Origin: Allobaculum sp. Allo2
GTDB taxonomy: Bacteria > Bacillota_I > Bacilli_A > Erysipelotrichales > Erysipelotrichaceae
Reading direction: 5' to 3'
DNA length: 64,000 nt
Assembly (NCBI RefSeq): GCF_022701175.1
Contig: NZ_CP078088.1
Location: 2,108,001-2,172,000, forward strand
Both the position numbers and the translations under genes were made by a program. Positions 10,257-18,389 of the stretch are shown here, in pieces. The notes below the pieces were generated by a model. That model was not told the DNA's origin. It worked only from the letters and a program-made list of their open reading frames with translations, and searched no databases. The stretch's first letter is position 1, and each line of letters begins with the position of its first letter.

Positions 10257-10450
10257 TCAATCCAAGGCAAATTTCGGCCGAAAAGAACGGTTTTTCATTC
10301 TGATCTTTACCATTCTGGATTTGAACGGACGGAATCGATTCCGCTCGTCAGGCAGGCAAAACAGTAACGTTTTGCAGGGATCGTCTGAACCAGCTCTTTT
10401 CTGGTCGATCGATAAAACAGAAAAGAAAAGAATAGAAAGCAGGTAAATTT

Positions 10451-11409
10451 ATGAGTTCAGCCTTCCCATTCAAAAAAGTCATGCGCAATGCGATCCTTCT
10501 GCTCGTTGTCGCCTCCATGGCTCTGTTTGCGGGCGCATGCTCGAGTTCGAATGATTCGAATTCGACAGCCGCTTCCGAAATGCGCACGGTTCAGACCGAT
10601 AAGGGCGAAGTGGAAATTCCCGTGAATCCGCAGCGCATTGTCAGCGACTACTATCTTGGCGAGTTTCTTGCGGTTGATGTGAAACCGGTGATTGCTTCTC
10701 CGTACGCTTTAAACAATCCGTATCTGGATGGCCTCACAGACGGCATCGAACCGATGAACATCACTTCCGCGGAAACGACACTCGAGCAGTTTACGGCAGC
10801 CAAGCCGGATCTGATTGTCACCATTACCGAAGCGGACTACGACAAGTATTCAAAAATTGCGCCGACCGTTTACATTCAGGACGGCAAGCGCAGCGATGAA
10901 GATACATTCCGCTACGTTGCCGATCTTGTAGGCAAATCCAAAGAAGCGGAAGACTATATCACAGCCTTCAATGAAAAAGTGGATTCCAAAAGGAAGAAAT
11001 CCAGAACATCGTCGGCGATCAGACCGTTTCGATTCTCGAAGTCTGGCCGCAGCAGATTTACACCATGGGCTCTCACTTTGCCCGGGGCGGATCCATCCTT
11101 TATGACATGTGGGGACTGAAAGCCCCAGAACCTATTCAGAGCACCATGGTCGACGGGGACGAAACGTATAAAGTCATTTCTCTGGAAGCTCTGCCCGAGT
11201 ATGCCGGCGACTTCGTTCTGTATGGCGTACTGGACGGTACCGATCCGGCTTTCGTAACGTCTTCCAATCTCTGGAATTCTTTGCCGGCCGTACAGAACGG
11301 CAAGACGTTCCCATATGAACAGGTAGCCTTCATGCATCGCGATCCGATTACGCTCAATAAGCAGGCCGATCTGTTCATCGAATTTTTCGAGAAATTCCAG
11401 GAGAACTAA
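10451..11409 (+). CDS. Iron-siderophore/haem-type ABC transporter substrate-binding lipoprotein (one frameshift)
   Basis: About 319 residues. A lipoprotein signal peptide has a hydrophobic core at residues 14-27 and the lipobox LFAGAC with Cys30, followed by a Ser/Asn linker. The body has periplasmic-binding-protein type III features: RIVSDYYLGEFLAVDVKPV near the start and AKPDLIVTI in the first lobe; the C-terminal lobe contains QIYTMGSHFARGGSILYDMWGL. The break near 10990 is an A4 run where A5 restores the frame. It heads an operon with two permeases and an ATPase, so it should deliver ferric siderophore, haem or a similar ligand at the outer membrane face. The ligand cannot be told. Confidence 0.9.
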
Positions 11410-12415
11410 TGATGCAGACCAGTACGAAGAAAACGATCTTCTTTCTGGTGATTCTTACGATCGCAGCGGTTTTCGCTGCGATCCTTTCTGTCTTTCTGGG
11501 CAGTACGGACATTTCCTGGCAGACCGTACTCGAAGCGCTCTTTCGCCCGGATCTGACCAGTCACCAGCAAATCGCCGTCGTGGAACTGCGCCTGCCGCGA
11601 ACGATCGGCGACCTTCTTGTCGGGGCCGGTCTGGCCAGTGCCGGCGCGCTCATGCAGGGCATGACGCGAAATCCCTTAGCGGACAGCGGTCTGCTTGGCA
11701 TTAACGCGGGTGCCTCCTTCGGTGTGGCGCTCTGTCTGGCGTTCTTTTCCAATGTCACGTTTGGTCTGACGATTTTTGTCTCCTTTCTTGGGGCGGCCGT
11801 TTCCGTCTTTCTGGTGTTCGGTCTGCTATTACTGAAGCATCGAAAACTGGATGCAACCCGCCTCGTTCTGGCCGGTCTTGCGGTAAGCATGTTCTTAACC
11901 GCGCTGACCCAGGGCATTTCCATTTTGACGAATACCGGACAGTCGCTGACCTTCTGGAGTGCCGGCCGTACGGCGGGTATCCGCATGGATCAGCTTAAAA
12001 TCGCGGCACCGGTCCTAATTGCTGCATTAATTGCGGCCCTTCTGCTTTCCCGACAGGTTTCCTGCTTTCGCTTGGCGAAGAAGCAGCCCGCTCGCTCGGT
12101 CTGAATCTCAATCGCTCCCGGCTGCTGACGATTCTGGTCGTCCTGCTTCTGGCGGGTACGAGTACTGCGCTTGCTGGCCCGGTCGCCTTTGTCGGTCTTC
12201 TCGTTCCCCATATCGTCCGCCGCATTGCGGGCGGCCGGTATGAAGCCATTCTTCCCTGCTCCATGATGCTTGGCGCCTTGATGATGGTTCTGGCGGACAT
12301 TCTGTCCCGTACCCTCAATGCGCCGACAGAAACGCCGGTCGGCCTGATCTTTGCGGTGATCGGTGTTCCGGCTTTCATCTGGATCAGCCGAAAGGAGGAA
12401 GAAACCGATGCGTAA
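11409..12415 (+). CDS. FecCD-family ABC permease, first subunit (one frameshift)
   Basis: About 335 residues with roughly nine to ten hydrophobic segments. Hallmarks are RLPRTIGDLLVGAGLASAGALMQ, NPLADSGLLGINAGA, and after the shift LSLGEEAARSLGLN, the coupling loop that contacts the ATPase, and FVGLLVPHIVRRI. The break near 12058 is one missing T in a GTTTCC run. The start overlaps the stop of the binding protein (TAATG), and the stop overlaps the next start, so translation is coupled. Confidence 0.92.
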
Positions 12416-13373
12416 AAAACAGAAACAAATCTGGATTCCTCTGCTCATGGCCGTTCTGCTCGTTCTGGGCATTCTTTTCGATCTGAATGCCGGCTACGCG
12501 CAGATTCCCCTATCGGAGCTGTTTGCGGGCAATCCCGTTTTGCTCGATATTCGTCTTCCCGGGTTCTCGCCTGCGTTCTGGTCGGTGCCGGACTTTCCCT
12601 TTCCGGAGCAGTTTTGCAGGGGTTACCCGCAACGATATGGCTGAACCGGGCATTCTTGGCATTAACGCCGGAGCCGGTCTGGCCATCGCGATTTTTATCG
12701 TCTTCTATCAGGGCGGCAATACGAACTGGTCGCTGATGATGCCGATCCTTGCCTTTCTGGGCTCAGGCGGCGTTTTCTGGATCGAATACCGTCTGGCGTA
12801 CAGCCATGGGCGCATTCATCCTAAAAAGCTCCTGCTGATGGGTGTCGCCATTTCCCTGGCCGTCACTTCCTGACGACCATCCTCATGCTGCGAATGCCCG
12901 ATTCGCAGTACGCCTTCGTCCAAAACTGGATTGCGGGCAGCATCTGGGGCGCCGACTGGCCAAACGTCATCCGTCTGGCGATCGGTCTTACTGTAGTCGG
13001 GGCGCTGATCTTCTACTTTTCACGAACCCTGAACGGGCTGATGCTTGGGGAAGCGCTGGCGACAGGAATTGGCATCGACACGAAAAAGTCTTCCCGTCTG
13101 TTTCTGATTGGGGCCATTGCGCTGAGTGCGTTTTGCACGAGCATCGGCGGCGGTCTGAGCTTTGTCGGTCTGATTGCCCCGCACCTTTGCCGGCGGCTGG
13201 TCGGTCCGAATTATCGCCATCTGCTTCCCGCCTGCGCGCTGGGCGGCGGTGTGCTGATGGTGTTTGCGGATATCATTTCCCGTACCTGGTTTCTACCGTA
13301 CGAAATGCCGGTCGGCATTACCGCTGCCGTGCTGGGTGCACCGTACTTCCTGTACCTGCTCGTCAAGGAATAA
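12408..13373 (+). CDS. FecCD-family ABC permease, second subunit (frameshifts)
   Basis: About 322 residues over three frames. Conserved elements are DIRLPRVLACVLVGAGLSLSG, NDMAEPGILGINAGAGLA, the coupling-loop-like LMLGEALATGIGI and LSFVGLIAPHLCRRLVG. It starts inside the end of the first permease gene, with AAAGGAGGAAG upstream. Shifts near 12560, 12625 and 12868 are each explained by a missing base in a short run. It forms the membrane channel as a heterodimer with the first subunit. Confidence 0.9.
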
Positions 13374-13391
13374 GCCAAAAGGAGTCTCTTT

Positions 13392-14251
13392 ATGGAACAC
13401 AACGAAACAGTAAATCCATCTATGCCGGATCGTACCTTGAAGTCTTCCGATTCGAAGTCTGCGTACGCGATGGAAGGCCGGCATCTGAAAATCGGCTATT
13501 CCGATAAAACGATCATTCCCGAAATGAACGTAAAAATTCCGCAGGGGCAGATCACGAGCATCATCGGCCCAAACGGCTGCGGCAAGTCCACTCTGCTTAA
13601 GGGACTTGCGCGCATTCTTCCGCTGCAGGGCGGTGAAGTCCTTTGCACAATCAGAACATGAAAGATATGGGGACGAAGGAAATCGCCCGTCAGCTCGCCC
13701 TTCTGCCGCAGGGACCGACGGCGCCGGCCGGTCTGAGCGTCCGTGAGCTCGTCAGCTTTGGCCGCTATCCGTACCAGAAAGGGTTTGGCACGATGAACGA
13801 AACAGACCGCCAAATCGTCGAACAGGCGATGAAAGACACCCGGACGCTGGAACTGGCCGATCGCAGTGTGGATCAGCTTTCCGGCGGACAGCGCCAGCGC
13901 GTCTGGATCGCGATGGCTCTGGCGCAGGATACACCGCTCATTTTGTTAGATGAGCCGACGACGTATCTCGATATGGCGCATCAGCTGGAAATTCTCGAAC
14001 TGCTTGAACGGCTGAATAAGGAAAAGCAGAAGACAATCGTCATCGTCATCCACGATCTGAATATGGCCGCACGCTTTTCCGACTATCTGGTCGCCATGAA
14101 AGACGGACTGATCCTGCACGAAGGAAATGTGGGACAGATCATGAGTGCTCCGGTTTTGAAAGACGTTTTCAGTCTGGACGCCCTGATCGAAAAGGATCCC
14201 TGGACCGGCAAGCCGACCATGGTTTCGTATCGGCTGCTTTCCGGATCCTGA
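13392..14251 (+). CDS. FecE/FepC-type ABC ATPase (one frameshift)
   Basis: About 286 residues. Walker A is IGPNGCGKSTLL (about residue 60), the Q-loop is in LALLPQGP, the signature is LSGGQRQRVW, Walker B is LILLDEPTTYLD and the switch His is in IVIHDLNMAA. A 25-residue hydrophilic N-terminal extension precedes the usual start. The shift is near 13650. AAAAGGAGT precedes the ATG, and a terminator closes the operon at 14263. It powers the importer encoded by the three genes upstream. Confidence 0.93.
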
Positions 14252-14262
14252 TTTTGAAATCG

Positions 14263-14295
14263 AAAAAATCGGCCGGATGTCCAGCCGATTTTTTG
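14263..14295 (+). terminator. Terminator of the iron importer operon
   Basis: An AAAAAATCGGC/GCCGATTTTTT hairpin with a 10-base loop, 11 bases after the ATPase stop. Confidence 0.9.
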
Positions 14296-14333
14296 TGAGT
14301 ACTCTCTAGTTGTGATGGATGAGGTGATCGTTA

Positions 14334-15098
14334 ATGGAAATTGAATTTGATGCCGTTATTTTGCAGAACGGAACGATGGATGCTGCCTATATTGAAGTGC
14401 CCTATGACATACGCGAACGGACGGAAAAAGACCGCTGGCTGGTCGACGCCCGGTTTGATAACGTTCCCTATTCCGGTCAGGTCGTGCCCATGAAAACGCC
14501 GTTTTATCTGATCGGCCTGAACAAGCAGGTAAGAAAAGCACTGGGAAAGAGCTTTGGCGATCGCGTGCACGTCGTTTTAAAAGACCGGCAGATGTCGAAG
14601 AAAACCGATCGTTCTTCTGAACCGATACAGACAGATCCATCTTCCGTTAAGGAAGAAAAACCTGTTTCTAAGCAAACCAGACCTGCCTCCTCCAGGGACA
14701 AAAAGACGCCGGTTCGATCCAAACCGGAAACCGTAGACGAATACATTCAGAGGCAGCCTGAATCCTGGCAGGCGGATCTGAAAACGATGCAGCGCATTTT
14801 GCGTGAGGCAATGCCGAATACGATCGAAAAGATTTCATGGAGCATGCCGACATTCTGGAAAAAGCGAAACCTTATTCACTTTGCGGGCTTCAAAAACCAT
14901 ATTGGTCTGTATCCAGGCCCAGAAGCGATCGAACAGTTTAAAAACGAACTCAACGGCTATAAGACGAGTAAAGGCACTATTCAGATTCGGTATGGAAAAA
15001 TCGATGAAGCGCTCGTTTCCGCCATTGCGAAATGGACTTTGCAAAACCAGGAAGCCGTCGATGCCGCTTTGAAACCTGAATCCGTTAAACCCAGATAA
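14334..15098 (+). CDS. DUF1905-DUF1801 (YdhG/Fra-like) two-domain protein
   Basis: An intact 254-residue frame. Residues 1-85 match DUF1905 in style (AYIEVPYDI, VPYSGQV, a VRKALGKSFGDRVHVVLK end). A Ser/Lys/Pro-rich linker of about 45 residues follows. Residues 132-245 match the DUF1801/YdhG fold: VDEYIQRQPESWQADLKTMQ, EKISWSMPTFW, IGLYPGPEAIEQFKNEL and the C-terminal GTIQIRYGKID. In Bacillus subtilis the DUF1801 protein YdhG (Fra) is a frataxin-like iron chaperone. Its place directly behind an iron-type importer agrees with such a role, but it has its own start and follows a terminator. The exact function is inference. Confidence 0.85.
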   Translation: MEIEFDAVILQNGTMDAAYIEVPYDIRERTEKDRWLVDARFDNVPYSGQVVPMKTPFYLIGLNKQVRKALGKSFGDRVHVVLKDRQMSKKTDRSSEPIQTDPSSVKEEKPVSKQTRPASSRDKKTPVRSKPETVDEYIQRQPESWQADLKTMQRILREAMPNTIEKISWSMPTFWKKRNLIHFAGFKNHIGLYPGPEAIEQFKNELNGYKTSKGTIQIRYGKIDEALVSAIAKWTLQNQEAVDAALKPESVKPR

Positions 15099-15141
15099 TC
15101 GTCCCCTCTGCGTTCTGAGCCTTGCCTGACGATTTTCTTTT

Positions 15142-15168
15142 GCCTCCGAACCACCGGAGGCTTTTTAT
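15142..15168 (+). terminator. Terminator of the DUF1905-DUF1801 gene
   Basis: GCCTCCG/CGGAGGC stem followed by TTTTTATT, 44 bases after the stop. Confidence 0.88.
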
Positions 15169-15253
15169 TGGGAAGATTCCGAATTTGGAATTTTGAATGC
15201 CGGACGTTGAATTGCTTCCGTTTTCCGAGCGTTTGTGCGGTTTGAAAAGCGCC

Positions 15254-15285
15254 AAAAAAACAGACCCTGAGGATTTCAGGGTCTG
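15254..15285 (-). terminator. Terminator of the lipoprotein gene
   Basis: On the minus strand, a perfect 10-bp stem CAGACCCTGA/TCAGGGTCTG is followed by seven T. Confidence 0.9.
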
Positions 15286-15370
15286 CACGAAGATCCGCAA
15301 ACGACTCGGCGTCTTTGATAAGATCGCCTGTCTATGGCGCGGATTCAAAAGTCAAAGGAGAAAAAGACGC

Positions 15371-15913
15371 TTATTTAACAGGGTAGCCAAGCATTTCGAG
15401 AACGCTCTTGGCGCCGTCGAGGGCAGGTTCCGGGATGTCCTGCAGAGTGACTACGGATTTGGCTTCGCGGTTAATGGCGGCTACGCCGTATACGGTGTTG
15501 TAGTCGTTGAGCAGTACGCGGGTCTGCTTCTGATCGGCATCGTAGGATTCGACTTCCAGATAGCCGTCGTCTTCAAGCTGGGAAGCGCTGGTTTCGTAGG
15601 TCTGAGACGCTTCGGTTTCGTTTTCGAAGTTCTGGCCTTCAACCTGGAAGGAACCGTTGTCGTTTTCGGCGGTAAAGGTCGTCTTGTCGCCTTCGGTTAC
15701 GACATCGCTGACGCTGTAGCCGGCGTTCGAGAAGGCCATGCTGATGTCTTCAAGAGAAGCAGCAGACGTTTCCGTTTTGGATTCCTTGGATTCTTCAACG
15801 GAAGATACAGGTTCGGAAGCCGAAGATTCGGTTTTTGTTTCCGGAGCGGAAGAGCATCCCGCAATCATTAACGCAGACAGCAGCGCGAGCGCTGTAAGTG
15901 ATCTTGTTTTCAT
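15371..15913 (-). CDS. Small lipoprotein of unknown function
   Basis: An intact 180-residue frame. The signal peptide ends in the lipobox LMIAGC, with Cys at residue 20, then a Ser/Glu/Lys-rich linker to about residue 50. The remaining 130 residues are acidic and soluble, with phrases such as FSNAGYSVSDV and VLLNDYNTVYGVAAI. A GGAGGTAAT site lies next to the ATG. It would be anchored on the outer face of the membrane. No family is recognised. A 24-base tandem duplication with a palindromic core sits directly upstream of the ribosome-binding site, suggesting specific regulation. Confidence 0.85.
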   Translation of the reverse strand: MKTRSLTALALLSALMIAGCSSAPETKTESSASEPVSSVEESKESKTETSAASLEDISMAFSNAGYSVSDVVTEGDKTTFTAENDNGSFQVEGQNFENETEASQTYETSASQLEDDGYLEVESYDADQKQTRVLLNDYNTVYGVAAINREAKSVVTLQDIPEPALDGAKSVLEMLGYPVK

Positions 15914-15924
15914 ATTACCTCCAT

Positions 15925-15972
15925 ATTAGGCAGTACATTCTGCCCGGAATTAGGCAGTACATTCTGCCCGGA
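15925..15972. repeat. Two perfect tandem copies of a 24-base unit with a palindromic core
   Basis: Copies at 15925-15948 and 15949-15972 are identical. Each holds GGCAGTACATTCTGCC, a GGCAG/CTGCC inverted repeat with a 6-base spacer. They lie 12-60 bases upstream of the lipoprotein start, where an operator would act. The rest of 15973-16266 should carry the divergent promoters for the lipoprotein and phosphofructokinase genes; I see no further gene there. Confidence 0.8.
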
Positions 15973-16266
15973 CCTGGAACGAAGGGACATGTCTTTTGCA
16001 AGTGTAAAACTTGAAGGGCTGTTCGACTGGTTCAGGTACATCTTTCTTTACTTTCATTTAATAGTAGAGGAAGCGTTTTCCCGGCTTTGATGACCGCCTT
16101 TTCTTACAACGTCAAATCGCATACTCTTCTGCCTACGCGATTTCCTTTAAAAAATCGTGATTTTTCGACAGGATTGAAAAACTATACATCCGGTCCCCGG
16201 TTTGAATCGATTCGTTTTAAAATAGAGAAAGAATTACAGCTGAAAACAGAGTGAGGAGGATTATCA

Positions 16267-17348
16267 ATGCTTCGAATTGGAATGCTTACGAGCGGAGGAG
16301 ACTGCCAGGCGCTGAACGCCACAATGCGTGCCATCTACCTTTCCGCCATGAACAACGCTAAGGAACCCGTAGAGTTTTACGGATTCGAAGACGGCTATAA
16401 AGGCCTGATGTACAACCGCTACCGCATGCTGACGAGTGCCGATTTCAACGACATCCTGACACGCGGCGGAACCATTCTCGGTACGAGCCGGGTGCCGTTC
16501 AAGGATCTCGACAAGCCGGATGAAAACGGCAATAACAAAGTCAAGCTCATGAAGCAAACGTATCATGTGCTCGAACTCGACTGCCTGATCGTTTTAGGCG
16601 GCAACGGCTCTTTAAAAACCGCCAACCGTCTTTCCCAGGAAGGTCTGAATGTCATCGGCATGCCGAAGACGATCGACAACGATCTCTGGGGCACCGACAT
16701 GACGTTCGGTTTCCAGTCCGCGGTCGATATTGCGACCCGCGCGATCGATGAAATTCACACGACTGCTTCGAGTCATGGCCGCGTATTTATCGTCGAAATC
16801 ATGGGCCACAAAACCGGATGGCTGCCGCTCAACGCCGGACTGGCCGGCGGCGCCGATATCATTCTGCTTCCGGAAATCCCCTACGATCTGAACGTCGTTC
16901 TCGATGTCGTTAAGAAAAAGAAAACGAATAACCACGGCCGCTTCATGATTCTCGCCGTTGCCGAAGGCGCGATTTCGATCGAAGACAAGAAGCTGTCCAA
17001 GAAGGAATACCAGAAGCGCCTGCAGAGCTACACGTTCCCGTCCGTTTCCTACAAACTGGCCGCAGAAATTGAAGAAGCCACCGGCAAGAAGTCCGCGTAA
17101 CCATTCCAGGTCATACCCAGCGCGGCGGCATGCCGGACGCCTACGACCGCGTTTTCGCCAGCCGTCTGGGCGCTGAGGGCGGACGCATGGCCTGCCAGGG
17201 TGAATACGGCTTCATGGTCGCCTATCGCAACCGCGAAATCGTCAAAGTGCCGCTTGCCGAAATCGCCGGCAAGCTCAAGCTCGTCGATCCCGATTCCAGC
17301 ATCATTCAGGAAGCCAGAATGCTTGGCATTTCGTTTGGCGATAAATAG
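16267..17348 (+). CDS. pfkA: 6-phosphofructokinase, group III type (one frameshift)
   Basis: About 360 residues. It phosphorylates fructose 6-phosphate to the 1,6-bisphosphate, the committed step of glycolysis. Seen are TSGGDCQALNA near the N-terminus, VLGGNGSLKTA, MPKTIDND (catalytic Asp), MGHKTGWLP and, after the shift, IPGHTQRGG. The Gly after Asn in GGNG agrees with ATP use, while Lys in PKTIDND is shared with pyrophosphate-type and mixed group III enzymes; so the phosphoryl donor is probably ATP but not certain. The break near 17093 is AAGAAG where one more A restores GKKVRVTIPG. GAGGAGG precedes the ATG. Confidence 0.92.
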
Positions 17349-17454
17349 CGGCGTGTTCTCTTTCAGTCAAGCCGTACGCTATATTCCCTGTCCCGGCTAA
17401 ACTGAAGGTATACGAAGAAACAGGAGAGGTGTTGATCCTCCAGGAGGTACCCCT

Positions 17455-17762
17455 ATGTCAAAATTCAACGAAGTTAAAAACGAAGCGCTCAATCTGCGCA
17501 GCGATGCCCGCAAAGCACTGCTCATCGATCTTCTGCGCGCGGAAGAAAATCATGTAGCCAATTCCATGATTCCTCTGGAAGCCGATCATCGCGCTGCCAT
17601 GAAAAAGAAGAAGACGACCGTCTGTTCGGTATCGCCATGGCTTCTGCCGCCGTTGCCGCGCTGACCGGCGCCGCAGTGATCCTTGCTGTGAAGGGCAAAC
17701 GCAAACTGGAAGAAGAAGCCAGAAAAGCGAAACTCCAGCTTGAGCAGGAGAAAAGGACATGA
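17455..17762 (+). CDS. Small single-pass membrane protein (one frameshift)
   Basis: About 102 residues over two frames. An amphipathic N-terminus (MSKFNEVKNEALNLRSDARK) is followed, after a shift in the AAAAAGAAGAAG run near 17610, by a hydrophobic helix LFGIAMASAAVAALTGAAVI and a charged tail ending KLQLEQEKRT. A CCAGGAGG site lies upstream. The layout resembles small coiled-coil membrane or stress proteins; the family is not recognised. The end could lie further on if another indel is present. The IS66 copy begins 72 bases downstream. Confidence 0.65.
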
Positions 17763-17870
17763 TCCGCAAGCTTGCGCAGGTCAAGGGCCGTCACTAAGCG
17801 CTGACCGGATTATCCTGAACATATCCTTCTGAACGTAAGCGTCAAATAAAAGACGGGTATTTTCTCGACC

Positions 17871-17909
17871 GCCTCCTTGGGATAATTCCTTTATTCAAGG
17901 AGGCTTTTT
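17871..17909 (+). promoter_or_regulatory. Hairpin that buries the tnpB ribosome-binding site (copy A)
   Basis: GCCTCCTTG (17871-17879) pairs with CAAGGAGGC (17896-17904), followed by T5, and the tnpB ATG begins at 17911. The stem contains the AAGGAGG site itself. The same structure would act as a terminator for incoming transcripts and hide the ribosome-binding site. The mirrored structure in copy B is at 30175-30213. Confidence 0.8.
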
Positions 17910-17910
17910 C

Positions 17911-18297
17911 ATGGAATCAATCATCCCTGCAATCGATCTCGGTATCGATTTCTCCAAAGTTAAAAACATCTATCTGGCTCAGATGCCTGCTGACCTTCGC
18001 AAAGGAATTGACGGTTACGTCTCCCTGGTTCAAGGACCTCTCGCTCTGGATCCGCTGGATGGATCCCTCTTTCTCTTCGTTAATCGACAGAAGAACAAGA
18101 TCAAAGGTATCCTTCGTGACGGAAATGGATTCTGGCTTGTTTATAAGCGACTCTCCAGATCTTCCCTTCAGTGGCCTGTCAGCACTGACCAGTCCGACTT
18201 CATGCGAATTGACTGTTCGCAGCTGGCTTCTCTGCTTTCCGGTCTGTCGATTGTTCCCCAGCCGGCATTTCTGCCACGAACTTATAAGTATGTTTAA
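17911..18297 (+). CDS. tnpB: IS66 accessory protein TnpB (copy A)
   Basis: An intact 128-residue frame with IS66 Orf2 features: IYLAQMPADLRKGIDGYVSL, LDGSLFLFVNRQKNKIKGIL and FWLVYKRLSR. It is needed with TnpC for transposition of most IS66 elements; its biochemical role is unknown. Identical in copy B. Confidence 0.95.
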   Translation: MESIIPAIDLGIDFSKVKNIYLAQMPADLRKGIDGYVSLVQGPLALDPLDGSLFLFVNRQKNKIKGILRDGNGFWLVYKRLSRSSLQWPVSTDQSDFMRIDCSQLASLLSGLSIVPQPAFLPRTYKYV

Positions 18298-18309
18298 ACC
18301 AATTTAAAA

Positions 18310-18347
18310 GGATGATTTTCTTGAAGGAATATCAAGATAAATCATCC
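18310..18347 (+). terminator. Inverted repeat between tnpB and tnpC (copy A)
   Basis: GGATGATTT (18310-18318) pairs with AAATCATCC (18339-18347), with a 20-base loop. It lacks a proper T-tract after the stem, so attenuation or mRNA processing is as likely as termination. Copy B differs here by one deleted base and two substitutions. Confidence 0.5.
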
Positions 18348-18389
18348 CATTTACTTTATCTATCGCTCTAAATATGTTAAAATTAATAC

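Noticed and set aside
15197-15871. A 224-codon plus-strand frame
   Set aside because: It is the antisense shadow of the lipoprotein gene, which has a signal peptide, lipobox and GGAGGT site.
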